Shown here: in pieces, positions 20,945 to 32,492 of the stretch
Position numbering within the stretch: the first letter of the stretch is position 1
Layout of the letters: each line of letters starts with the position of its first letter
NCBI GenBank assembly: GCA_023376005.1
Contig: CM042145.1
Coordinates: 16,430,534-16,494,533 of the forward strand
Origin: Doryteuthis pealeii
Taxonomy: Eukaryota; Mollusca; Cephalopoda; Myopsida; Loliginidae
Length of the DNA: 64,000 nucleotides
Direction of reading: 5' to 3'
Program-made: the position numbers and the translations under genes
Notes under the pieces: generated by a model
Database searches by the model: none
Told to the model about the DNA's origin: nothing
What the model saw: the letters and a program-made list of their open reading frames with translations, nothing else

Positions 20945-23900
20945 ATATGATCTATAATTTGTGGCTTTTAGTCATGATAATTTCTTTGGTATTCAACGCT
21001 CAAAATCAGAGTTTATAATTAAAAGATCCACCACCAGCGAATGGATTTAGAGGCAAGCTCACTAATATCTCAGCCACTAAGCAGACTCAAAGAAAGATAG
21101 CACAGGAAGACAGTGGCCTTGTGCCAGACTAAAAAAAAAAAGTTTAAAAGTACACGCAGACGGGTTTGCTTAATTTTTCAATGTGAACAGAATTGAAAAA
21201 TCAAAATAGAATTTTGTTGGTGACTAACAGGTTTTGGCATTCGGACATTTATTTTTATCACCGACACATTGGCTGTATTTTCAAAAATAAATTTAAACTG
21301 TCTGATAATTGCATATGAAAAGATTTAAGAATGTCTTTCATATCAACACAAAAGAAAGAAAAAAATTAAAGTAATATAAAAAAAAGTCATATAAAAGGCT
21401 TGCATTTTAATTTATATTCAAATTATATTGTTTTATTTTTCTTTTGATAATTTTCAAAATATAAAAATTATATTTACCAATACAAGATCAATAAAGGTTT
21501 GCATTTTATTTTATATTCAAATGATGTTTTTATTTTTATTTTGATAATTTTCAAAATATCAAAATTATATTTAACAATTGTTAAATAATTAAAAAACAGA
21601 GATCAATACACAAAGTAACCCCTTATTCATAATCATCAATTTTTCCCTTGTCTCCCTACTCATATATTTGTCACCATACACCACACCACATGTGGCACAA
21701 GTTGGACATGTCAAAGATGTAATGACAACCTGATTGAATTCATATGGGGTTTTCCGATTCTAATAGGGACATATACATGATGATATCTGATACTAGTCTC
21801 TTTAGGAGAGGATCATTAGCGATTTCTTTTAAGCAGATATTAATTATGTTGATATCTTGCCATTATATCAGAATTGGATGAAATTAGAGATGATAATTGT
21901 ACACAAATACTGTCTCCGAATAGCACAAAAATTACAATTCACATGGCAAGAAAATCTGTCAAGCATGGTGGAATGATTTATTGATATTCTCGCTACAATA
22001 AAGTAAGACTATGTTTTAAAGTGCTTAACCACTCTAAAGAGAATTTTACTCCACTATTATGGCATCAAAAAGTAATTTTGTTTGGCAGGTAGTAGTACAA
22101 TCATTAATCACAGATGATGCCTTGTACTGTACTTAAATGAATTTAGATATTATAATATATAATATATAATAGTATTAGAAGATAATAAGGTAATATAATA
22201 TAATATCTAATATAATATATATTAATAGTAAGTCGATTATATTATAATAATATAATTTATGATATATGATATTATTATTCATTATATAATGTAACATGTA
22301 TATAAGAAAAAAATCTAATTACTTTTGCTTCATTTAGGGCATAAATAGGTTACAAATTTTATACTCCGCGTGAGATAATATTGCACTTCTTCAAGAGTGA
22401 AGTTCAGAATAAGTGAAACATGCATCTTAAATTATAAGATAAGGAGCTCATGTTCACTTTGATAGAGATGAATTAACGCAAAATGATAAGATGCCGATAT
22501 ATATAACGGCTAGCTGAGTATAAATATTTTTGTGAATTGGCAGCAGAAGAGATTGGGGTTATTGTGATGAGATCATGTATTTTTGTCTTCTATATGGTTA
22601 TATATATACTTGTCTCTGTCTCATTTTTTATCTGAACTAGTCAGTCCATATAGAGGCAGGTGTGAACTTGTCGTACTCTATATTAATGTGGGTCTACTAC
22701 ATGTAGCACAGTAGCATAGACATCTATGACTTATTATAAAATCACACAACATTGATAGAGAGATACACTCATCAGCGTAGAAATACTTATACATATAATT
22801 TACTCATTCCTTAAATATTAATAATAAAGATAGAGAATATAAAAGAATCAATGAAGTAATCCGTATATAGAGACTTGGACATTTGGCTATGTAAAGAAAG
22901 AGAAAAGACACCATGAAAAAAGGAGCTAAATTGCATTAAAGTGGGAATGTCAAGAGCAGCTATTCTAATTTGTAATACACAAATAGATATAGGATAATAT
23001 AAAATGGGATGAATATATAGAGACATCTATAACTTTGTACCACAGTTTGTGCATGGCTACTATATGGCTCGAATCGTCAGATCAGTGCATAGTGGTTGAG
23101 TTATACTTTTATAGAGATAATAGGTTTGTGAATGGATAATATATATAATGAAATAGTCTTACTAGGAGGAGAGAAGAATATGCTCATGTAATAGAACATT
23201 GTAGATACTATTAAGTTAGTGAGAGGGTTAACAATATATAATAGAACGTTGAGTACCAATTTTACTGATTAATTGATTCATTCTCTTTGGATTTATAATT
23301 TTATTATAAAGTAGAATATAAAATTATTTCAGAAACATAGAATCTGTGTATGTAGGAGGTAGAATACATATATACAATATATATAGTATGAGAATATATA
23401 TCTCATATACTGCAATACTGTAACTTCATTCGCTAGACTTTAGAATATAGATATAGAGAATAACGAATAATATAAGATATATATATATATAAGAAAGTTA
23501 GGATATAAATTTAAACAATAGGATCAATCATTAGAGTTGAATAGCTTATATATGAATAATTTTAGGATATATATAAATTATATTTAAATATATATAAGAC
23601 AATATTTATATTCACTTGATATTAAATAAGACCGAGCATATATAGATATAATAATATAGATATATAATATTATATGGATATTTTAGTTTGAGCAGTAACT
23701 ACAATATGAGTCTAAGATACTATGGATGCGATACATAGCCTATTATTTTTATATGGACTTATTTTTATTATTTTTATATTATTTAACTTTATATTATAAT
23801 TTATTTTCTTTCTTTCGTGTGGATATATTGAAAGACAATAATCTCTATTGTATTATATATATTCAATCATAATGAAAGCTGCTATAGTTTTTTTCCAAGT

Positions 23901-26900
23901 CTAGTTTTAAAGTTACTATTTTCTTATTTATAGTTTTGGATTAACATATCTCTTGCCATAGTAGTGATTGGATAGTCGAATTCTATAAATCAAATAAATT
24001 CTCTTTGAATAAGGTTCTAACAATAATGCTTGTTTGTGCCTATCCACTCGATATACAGATAATATTTCTATTTGTAGAATATAATCTTATCAACTTATGT
24101 TCCGAGCATCTCGAAGGCAAAAATTATATCAAGCAAGAACACCTTAATCAACCAGTAACTGACGTACGATACTATTAATAGTAAATCTAGTTTATCAATA
24201 TATATATATTTTGACGGTTTCTTGGAACTAAATGGTTAAAACATAACGACTTGAAAGTACTGGGTCTTCTCGTGTTGTCATTTATAAAATTACTTTTGGA
24301 CACTCATTTCTTAATGCAAGTTGCTTTTAAGTGGTGAAGGATGATTAATAGCTCTCGAGCATATGACAATATTGCTTAAAATAAGATAGCCTCTGTATCG
24401 ATGGTAGAGGTAAAGGATACTTTTGAAAACTTCAAAAAATAATTATATAATCTACTGATTTTTTTTTGGCAGCAGTTTGAATGACTCTTTGATAGAGAAA
24501 TGCTTGCCATCGACTGCAAGATCACAAATATTATAGGGGAGTCTGTTAACGTGTAATAGCACTGCTGAGATGAAAGAGATTGAGAAGTCGCATCGAACGA
24601 TTCCGTTGGTTGTTTTGTTGCGGATTTTATTTATTATTGTTTTTTATTATATTATATTACCTCCACTCAATATGGTTTTGAGTTTCTCTTCCTTGATATA
24701 GGGATTTTAGATGTAGCAGAACTCTAACAACCCGTTCAATTGAGCGTCCTAGCTACCTCTCGTCTTGTTGTTATACCAATAGGGGAATACTTGTTTGGAT
24801 CTCTGTCAGTTGGATTTCATTTCTCACCTATGAATGTAATGCTGATTAAATACATTTTCCTATTTTTGATTCAGCTGGGCTCTGGCGTACGGATGGTATT
24901 GGTAAAGGCTTGGGCGACATGATAAGCTATTCTTCGGGGTCTCAAACCCGGCTCAAGGTAGCTGTTGTCAGTATGGCATCGTAACTGATGCAATAGGTAG
25001 AAATCCTCGAGAATCACTTGTCTTGTGGTATTAATTCTTATGATTTAAGTTGATTTATACTATATATTATATTTTCAGGGGATTTTATACATGAGAAATG
25101 TACATGATCTCGTTGTGGATCACCATCGATTGAGCCTCTGCGTGTTCACGAATTTGATTTGAGTGAGTATAAGGAAATTGTACGGTTCGTCATTAGGCTG
25201 CGAAGTGATGTTTATTTAAAAACAAACTAAACAATACAAGTACTTATCCGTGTGTGGTGTTGGTTAACGATAAACAATTTAAACAAAAAAAAAAAAATAA
25301 AAAAATACAATCAACATGTAAATAATCCAGTCTTTGTAATGAATGTTTCCTTAACAACTTCTTAAAAAATATATCAAAATTAAACTACACGCGTATCCGT
25401 TTGTACTTAATATGTTAATATTATTTAATGTACAGCATGTGTTGGCGCAGTGCTGGGCTTGTTTATGATTAAGTAAAAAATGATTACATATCTATGGTTC
25501 CTTATGAACTCTCATATTTACGTCTCTACTACAGCTTTTTTTGGATGAAATGAAACACACTAGGTAACAGAGAAGGTATGCAAGATATATTAGGAGAGAG
25601 GGTTGGCTAGAGAGACTTATGCAGAATTGTAGTAAGGGATCGGGTGGCAGATTCCTTAATTGTGCAAGATGTATTGTAAGCTTGAATTTAGACTTTATTA
25701 AGATATTGGAATTCTGTTTTGTATAATATTACTAGTTTCAGTTCCTTATATACTTGATTAGGAATGTTTTAGCAGATAACTTTGGATTTTGTGGTAAGTC
25801 AATTACCAGTAAATGAATGTTGTGTATTCTGCTCAGCTTTATTATCAAAATATTATATGATAATATATGTGTTGTCTATATTTATTAAGTATATGCGCTC
25901 ATATTCATTGATATATATTATATATATCGCTATATACATTATATGTTTATGTAAGTCAGGGTAGCATGGAACATGAAGTCAAGTGGTACTTGGATTTGAT
26001 ATTGATCAGCTGCTCATCCATGGTGATTCTTCGAATCTATATATATTTAGTATATATGGTAGATCTGGCTCAAATATTCCACTTTATGGAGAAGTATATA
26101 ATTTGAAAGTGATTCCATCTCATAAGCAAAAATGTTGAGTTAGATTATAAGGAGTTCGTTTGATAAGGTCTTCGAACATAATAAGCAGCAAATTATCTCA
26201 GCCTGATGTAGGAGTTCAGGCAAGTATCATGGTTTTAGAGAGAGTAGGAGCTTGGGTATTCATTCTGAGGTAAAAATATTGCATTTGCAATTACATGGTT
26301 CTGGGAAGAAAATTAATAAGATAATAAAAAAGATAAAAAAAAAAGACCTTAGGAAGTACAATGTCTTGCGATAAGGACCTTGAATTTTGATATATTTATC
26401 CTGTGTAAATCGGTTGGACTTGGTCACAATGTACTTATTTACAATGTCGAATTGTCTGTAGGGATACATGGATTTCTGGTTGGACTAAAGTATGACTAGT
26501 TTGAATTATTTATTAGGCATATTTACTTTTGTGTAATTTCTAATGGTCTTGTGATTAATTGTGATTTTTTAGTACTAATGGTAGATCGCTAAATTTGATA
26601 AAAAGAAAACCAAAAAATACATTCAGGTATCCTAAAAGGAGAACCAGGTTGTATTAATGAATACTTGTACGAATTTTACAACATTACCCTTGTCTAGTCT
26701 ACCTTGTGAAAAAGATATACAAGTCAAGTGCGATAGTTAGGTTTAGTACATAGGGGTTAAGGATGTAAATATATCATTATGTAGTAATTTGTTTTACTAT
26801 CTGGTCAGATTGTTCTCCTATTAAGAACTATAAGTTCTCTTGTGTGTCTCAAATTTTCGCAATAATTGAGACTTTGTATCTATTACACTTAGTGGTCATT

Positions 26901-27600
26901 GATAATTGATGGGAGTCTTCTGACTTATTGTGTATTCTCTGTTGTGATCCTGGTTGAACATATGGGATGTCTTTGATTGTTTGCTTCTTCTTATGGTTAA
27001 TAATTGATATATTATGTAATGTCTGCAATGCTGCCTTCTGGTCATTTTATAATCGATGGGGTTGCGGTGGTGCATGGTTCTATTATTACTGTTATTATTT
27101 ATATTTAAGTTGTTAGTTGGGATATTTCAGTTAAGTATATGTATATGTATATATATATATCTTAGGTGTTGATTTGTCTGTGTTTAGAAGGGCATGCGAG
27201 GATACTGGTGTCGTGTGAGTTCTGTTGTGTTTGGAAAATGTTAACCATGTATTCTTATTGTTTGGATTGTAATCTTTTCTCTTTTGGTTATTATTTTGTT
27301 ATTGCTGGTGATTTCTGTTTGTTTTTTTATGTTTATTGCATAATCGCATACTTAGAGATTATCTTGTTCAAATGTTTCATTATAGTCATAGAGTTCTGAA
27401 GAATTGTGATTCTTGTGTCTTATTTACCATTTCATTGGTCTGGTTGTGTAAATTACTCAATGCTAGTTTTTAGTAGTTATGTTCTAAGTGACTGATTCAT
27501 CGAGTGAACGCTGAAATTGAAATTTAAAAGATCGGCTGAGTTCGTGATTTTCCATGTTGTCATTTTTTCACTGCCTTCAAAAAACAACTTATTCAACTAC
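20945..27600. other. 6.6-kb AT-rich stretch with no recognised gene or repeat family
   Basis: Apart from the small duplication at 21407 and TA-rich patches near 22150, 23400 and 23640, I see no SINE-A to -D, R1, R2, Helitron or LINE sequence here, although they occur every 1-3 kb elsewhere. Long homopolymers and long (TA)n tracts are scarce. Frames of 60-77 codons (for example 24740, 25782, 27166) show no protein-family features. The stretch directly follows the scrambled end of the 28-bp satellite, so poor sequence quality is a serious possibility. Confidence 0.6.
21407..21580. repeat. ~88-bp tandem duplication
   Basis: TTGCATTTTAATTTATATTC (21409) and TTGCATTTTATTTTATATTC (21500) start two similar units, each containing TTTTGATAATTTTCAAAATA. 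Confidence 0.8.
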
Positions 27601-27632
27601 AAATAATGCTTCGAATATACTATAAAAACAAA

Positions 27633-27636
<4 letters not shown>

Positions 27637-27695
<59 letters not shown>
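27637..27695. repeat. (TA)n(CA)n microsatellite
   Basis: About 25 TA units followed by five CA units. 27696-28050 is unrecognised. Confidence 0.95.
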
Positions 27696-27696
<1 letters not shown>

Positions 27697-28050
27697 TAAC
27701 AAAGGTTAATAAACGAGAAATAACCAAAACAGAGGTTGGAAATGAAATGGAATGGAATGTTCATAACATTAACAAAATACAATACTAGCCAGTGACATCG
27801 AGAAGGTAAACCTCTGCTAGTGCTATAAGACTACTCAGTCAGCATAATACTCCCATATTTATGAGGATTGGGACATACCCATTAATGTTCATAGGTAGGG
27901 TATATAACACTATGGTAAACTGCCTTCATTTGGTTATGAATGTGGTAGAATTTCTCATTTTTTTAAAATTCTACTTACTATCTAAATTCTACTCAATACC
28001 ATGAACTTGAAGATTTTTTTGATACTGTGCAAGTTCTTTCTAGCATCTCT

Positions 28051-28206
28051 AGCACAGGGATCTGTGCGGTAAACTAAGGAGCTGATGGTATGTGTGATGC
28101 TCCGCTCCAGGCGCAAAAACAATTTCCTTGGTCTAACGGGGATAGACGCCCTTGCTGATTAGCCGATACCGACTTTAGGCCACCCCAACAACTTTACTTA
28201 CTTTAC
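28051..28206 (+). mobile_element. SINE-B, 5'-truncated
   Basis: It starts at AGCACAGGGATCTGTGCGG, after the missing tRNA head, and ends CCCAACAACTTTACTTACTT. Confidence 0.85.
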
Positions 28207-28409
28207 TTTTTTATTCAAGTCTTTAAGTAAGCCAGTAAGACAGTACTGGGTTACATGGTACTAGTAGCAGTGATAAATCACTTAAATGACTGCACTCTGT
28301 CAACCATTGTGGCATTTCAAGAACATGACCTTTATCAAAACATTGGGCAATGAAAAAGAGTGAAGGGAGAATAGGTTCATGCCTATTCCAAGAAAAGAAT
28401 AGACATTGT

Positions 28410-28639
28410 TTAACTCTTAACGTCCTATACCACCTCATTCCACCCGGCCAGAAGTCACAATCATTTTCCTAATCTGCCCCAAATGCTAGCCTTTGGTTAA
28501 ATGGAATATTGAACCTTTAGAAGTCTTTGATTTTAAGGAAAATAACAGGTAACTTTAAATGAAAAGGCCATTTTTAGCCATTTATTGATAAATCCTTATA
28601 AGAATGAGGCTCTGGACTTGGAAAATTCTTAACAGGATG
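28410..28639 (+). mobile_element. TTAA-type MITE, right end decayed
   Basis: The left end is TTAA plus CTCTTAACGTCC. The interior (CACCTCATTCCACCCGGCCA, CTAATCTGCCCC, AATAACAGGTAACTTTAAAT) matches the other two copies. The right end CTTAACAGGATG lacks the final GTTAAGAG-TTAA, so it is truncated or mutated. Confidence 0.8.
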
Positions 28640-28736
28640 AAAATAAAATAAGTAGAGGTTTTTTCTCTGTGGCATTAGTAAGTCTAAATAATGATAATGA
28701 AATAGGAGTTTTGACTAATGACAAAAGAGCCACATT

Positions 28737-28926
28737 AGTTTGAATTTGGAGTTTTCCTTCTCCAAGACTGGTTGAGCCCAGTCTGCCCTACTATTTACCC
28801 ATAGTTAGAGGGAGAATAGTTGGATTTGTATATTTCCCAAGGGTATTAGCACTATATGAAATGCAAACAGCCTTGTCCAGGATTTGAACTCATGTCACCG
28901 TGACGGTAACCATTACACCAGGTGGC
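28737..28926 (-). mobile_element. SINE-A, tail missing
   Basis: Minus-strand head AGCCACCTGGTGTAATGGTT, B box ATGAGTTCAAATCCTGGACA and core are present; it stops at GAATTCAAA-type sequence before any tail. Confidence 0.8.
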
Positions 28927-28949
28927 TCTACAATAGACATCGTTTAGTA

Positions 28950-29602
28950 AAATGAAATAAGTAAAAGGGATTTTTGTCTCTGTTATATACGTAATCCAAG
29001 TCTGAACCTTTCACCCAACATAAACAGATACTTCAACTAATTAATACATAAAAAATGGCATTAGTAAGTTTAAAATGGACTGTTTAGTAAAATGAAATAA
29101 GTAGAAGGGATTTTTGTCTGTTAGTCTTATTATGTTCATAATCCAAGTCTGAACCTTCTACCCAACATAAACAGGTACCTCAACTAGTTAATATATAAAA
29201 AATATAACATTAAATTACCCACACACACACAGAGTTAATATTTATAACAATAACCTTCTACCCAACACAAACAGGTATTTCAACTAGTTAATATATAATA
29301 ATATAACATTAAATTACACACACACACAGAGTTAATATTTATAACAATAATCTTCTACCCAACATAAACAGGTACCTCAACTAGTTAATATATAAAATAT
29401 AGCCTTAAATTATACACACACACACAGTTAATATTTATAACAATAATCTTCTACCCAACATAAACAGGTACCTCAACTAGTTAATATATAAAAATATAGC
29501 CTCAAATTATACACACACACACAGTTAATATTTATAACAATAATCTTCTACCCAACATAAACAGGTACCTCAACTAGTTGATATATAAAAATATAGCCTT
29601 AA

Positions 29603-29641
<39 letters not shown>

Positions 29642-29660
29642 AATATTTATAACAATAATT
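28950..29660. repeat. ~97-bp tandem repeat with (CA)n inside
   Basis: CTTCTACCCAACATAAACAG starts near 29155, 29255, 29352, 29448 and 29545, giving periods of 96-100 bp. Each unit carries CTCAACTAGTTAATATATAA, a (CA)n run and AGTTAATATTTATAACAATA. To the left, two older longer units share GAAATAAGTAGAAGGGATTT. The CA run is 4-5 units in most copies but about 15 in the last. 29661-30239 has no recognised element. Confidence 0.9.
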
Positions 29661-30239
29661 ATGTTCTTTGTTGCTTAAATTTCTTAAGATGAAGCATTTT
29701 CATTATCCTTCATTTCAGACAAGTTTATCTTCATTTACTGATGCATGTTGCTTTCTTAATGATCATAGAATTTCAAATGACATAAGCCACACAATAAATG
29801 AATAAAAAAAAAGATTAAAAAAAGCCACACAATATAAAACATTAGTCTGAAATTAATGCTAATTTAATTCTTCTCACAAATAAGATTCTAATAAACTTTC
29901 AACATGAACTGATTCTTTCTCCTTGAACAATGGAAGACGTGTACAATACTCATGCAGGAAATAAATGCAGTGGGGTAATTTATTGTGGAAAGTTCCGGAT
30001 CAAATAACAGACAGACATCGCATTGAATATGTAGATAGTGGAAAGACTTGCCGAACAAAAACGCATCAATATTCATCCATGCGTAACAGTCATATACAAT
30101 AAATTGACAAAGATATTTATTTATATGCAGACATGGATACAAGACATGTCCTTTTGCTCAATAAGTCAGACAGGCTTAATAAATATACGTCAGAATCTGT
30201 ACATATCAACAGAAACACAATATATATAATGTATATATT

Positions 30240-30515
30240 TACCAACCCCTCCACACGAGTAGGATGTGACACAAGATCAATTTCTTAAGCGGAGTTTAAT
30301 TGTGAATTCAGAGTTTTCCTTCTCATACATTGGTTGTCCAACCAAAGTTAAAGAGCCCAGTCTGCTCTAGTATTTACCCATAGCTGGAGAGAGAATAGTT
30401 GGATGCATACCTTTCCCAAGGGTATTAGCACAATGTGAAAAGCAAACAGGTTCATCCAGCATTTGAACTCGAGTCACCAGGTCCATTTCTTATGATGATA
30501 ACCAGTATAGAACAA
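30240..30515 (-). mobile_element. SINE-A, tail A1
   Basis: On the minus strand, CGAGTTCAAATGCTGGATGA (B box), CTCCAGCTATGGGTAAATAC, AAGAAATTGATCTTGTGTCA and CGTGTGGAGGGGTTGGTAAA. The A-box end is weak. Its 3' tail passes into ATATATACATTATATATA. Confidence 0.85.
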
Positions 30516-30533
30516 TCGCCTTCATTCAATATT

Positions 30534-30536
<3 letters not shown>

Positions 30537-30572
<36 letters not shown>
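30537..30572. repeat. (TA)n microsatellite
   Basis: About 17 TA units immediately before the target duplication of the next element. Confidence 0.95.
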
Positions 30573-30577
<5 letters not shown>

Positions 30578-30587
30578 AGGTAATACA

Positions 30588-30857
30588 AGTATTTAGCTTG
30601 TACCCCATGTATACAGGTTAGACACAAGGCCCTATTAATGTGGGACCACACACAAGCCGAGACTCATGGGTGGCGGGTAAAAAGTTGCGTTGATCCCATC
30701 GGCATTCCCCCAAAAGGGGGTGCCTCAGGCACTGGGTAATAAACCCAGCCCTGCCCCTTTAAATCAATGGGGCAGGTATTGCCTGGAGGGAAAGCCCTCT
30801 GGGATCAACGCTGTTAATTGTAGCCACGGTCCCCAACCCGAGGGACGGATCTACATA
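30588..30857. mobile_element. GC-rich 270-bp insertion with 14-bp target duplication and RNA-like folding
   Basis: GTGTAGGTAATACA occurs perfectly at 30574-30587 and 30858-30871, bounding a 270-bp GC-rich block in AT-rich DNA, as left by target-primed insertion. The block can fold into a closed multi-branch structure: GCGTTGATCCCA (30687-30698) pairs with TGGGATCAACGC (30800-30811) and encloses CCCCC-AAAA-GGGGG (30707-30720), CTGGGT/ACCCAG (30732-30748), CCTGCCCC/GGGGCAGG (30750-30776) and GAGGG-AAAG-CCCTC (30786-30799). A further helix, CCTCAGGCA with TGCCTGGAGG, could enclose the middle two. I see no poly(A), no clear Pol III boxes and no long frame. I do not recognise the family. It may be a structured-RNA retrocopy or a piece of a LINE 5' UTR. 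Confidence 0.6.
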
Positions 30858-31227
30858 GTGTAGGTAATACATATAAGATAATTTTTTAATTAAGTTCAAT
30901 TGTGATTATAAAAAAACTTTTCAGAAAATTAGAATTAAAATTTTTCATTTACTGCTACTACTACTACTACTATTACATTATAATTGTTTGTAGCATTATT
31001 ATTATTACTACTATTATGATTATTATTATTATTATCATTTCCTGGAGTTTCTGCTTGATATAATCTTAAGTGAATTTTCCACCTGAAATAAATCAATGTT
31101 TTTAGGAATTTATTCAACATATTAGATTGAAAAGGTCTTTCTAAGTTTGGGAGAACAATCTTTTATATTTCCTATCAACTCTTTGGCAATTTCAAATCTG
31201 TAAGATCATTTTGCTGGTCTGTACATG

Positions 31228-31240
31228 TGTGTGTGTGTAC

Positions 31241-31320
<80 letters not shown>
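31228..31320. repeat. (TG)n-(TA)n-(TG)n microsatellite
   Basis: A (TA)n core of about 27 units lies between GTGTGTGTGTAC and a (TG)n run of about 13 units. Confidence 0.95.
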
Positions 31321-31404
31321 AAGAAAAAGTGGAAGTGAATCCGACAGTATGTAATATTGTAAAAAATTTAAAAAACCCAAATTTATAAACAAATAATGTT
31401 TATT

Positions 31405-31460
31405 TCGCCTACGCTGCAGTGTTTCGATCTTTTTCGATAGATCTTCATCAGGGCTTTCGT
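31405..31460 (-). other. Hammerhead-like core motif, minus strand
   Basis: On the minus strand, CTGATGA (31451-31445), one A, a 5-bp stem GATCT/AGATC with an 8-nt loop, and GAAAC (31425-31421). This resembles the CUGANGA-stem II-GAAA core of hammerhead ribozymes except for the extra A. I could not find pairing arms and a cleavage site for stems I and III. The surrounding sequence is not otherwise recognised. Confidence 0.3.
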
Positions 31461-31554
31461 TAGTTTGAGGAAAAATAAATTATTACTAAAGATAAGAAGT
31501 CTGCGATCCTCTGTTTCTTTACGGTCGATCTTGAAATGTGTGAGAGAAAGAAAA

Positions 31555-31565
31555 ATATATATATA

Positions 31566-31602
<37 letters not shown>
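31555..31602. repeat. (TA)n microsatellite
   Basis: About 22 TA units with one phase shift. A second, shorter tract lies at 31755-31790. Confidence 0.95.
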
Positions 31603-31604
<2 letters not shown>

Positions 31605-31758
31605 TGAAATCATTTGGATTGAAACTATGGTAGACCCTTAACGCTTTTCCTCTACAAATATTACTAATATTATTACTCTGTTTTTAATATATTGAGCACT
31701 TTTGGATAATCTACTGATGCCACTGCAACAGAAAAGTTAAAGCGACAATTGGATAATA

Positions 31759-31790
<32 letters not shown>

Positions 31791-31971
31791 AAATCATGAA
31801 TCAGAAATTTAACAACCGAATGAGGGATGTGTTTTTACTAGTCTCCTCCATAGAAACATGTTGATATGGAAGAGACTTTATTTATATGCAAATTATACAG
31901 AATTCATTCCAGAAAAAAAAAAGCATAGTGACAGTAGAAATAATATCATTTGGTAATAACATATTCAGTTG

Positions 31972-32345
31972 GACACATGGCCTAGTGGATAAGGTAGTTA
32001 GGTTAAGTTCTAAGTGACAGTTATCTCTGGATCCTAAGTTCAATCCTGAGTAGAGGCATTTAGAAAAATAATTAACACAACTCCTACCCCAGCTATGGTT
32101 AGCGGAATGAGAACAGGATACCCCGTGGACTAAATAAAGGGTTAGGTTCAAAGTTCCGTGATGGCTCCCGATTACGACAAGAAAGTTCCAGAGTTCGAAA
32201 AGAAGGTTCCAGGGTCTGAGAAGGTTCCCGAGTCCGACAAGAAATACCTGAAGAAGGCCGGAGGGCATATCGGCCGAAACGTTGTACAAATAATAATGAA
32301 GATGGGGACAATAGTCCGAATAACGCAGATAATACTAACATATTC
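31972..32345 (+). mobile_element. SINE-D, full-length copy with tRNA-like head and reading frame
   Basis: The head has CATGGCCTAGTGGATAAGGT (A-box-like) and CCTAAGTTCAATCCTGAGTA (B-box-like). The body begins CCCCAGCTATGGTTAGCGGA, has TAAATAAAGGGTTAGGTTC, then an ATG at 32158 opening MMAPDYDKKVPEFEKKVP, GSEKVPESDKKYLKKAGG and HIGRNVVQIIMKMGTIVRI. CTGAAGA at 32248, stem GGCCG/CGGCC and GAAAC at 32276 form a hammerhead-like core. The 3' end is GGGGACAATAGTCCGAATAA. The other four body-bearing copies lack the head. The frame may be a by-product of an AAGGTTCCCGAGTTCGA tandem word rather than a protein. Confidence 0.75.
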
Positions 32346-32492
32346 ATGTTTGTCATTTTTATCTCAGTATTTTAGTCAGTGTTACACCTATATTGTTCAG
32401 CAGAACTATGGTCTTCTTAGTTCTTGTTTTATCAAATTCTTCCTAAGGAATACTTCATAGATAATTTAAACCATCCGCCTACACTCGAAAAT

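Noticed and set aside
29155..29640. 97-bp tandem array as a CRISPR
   Set aside because: Whole units, not spacers, are repeated, and the host is eukaryotic; no cas-like gene is near.
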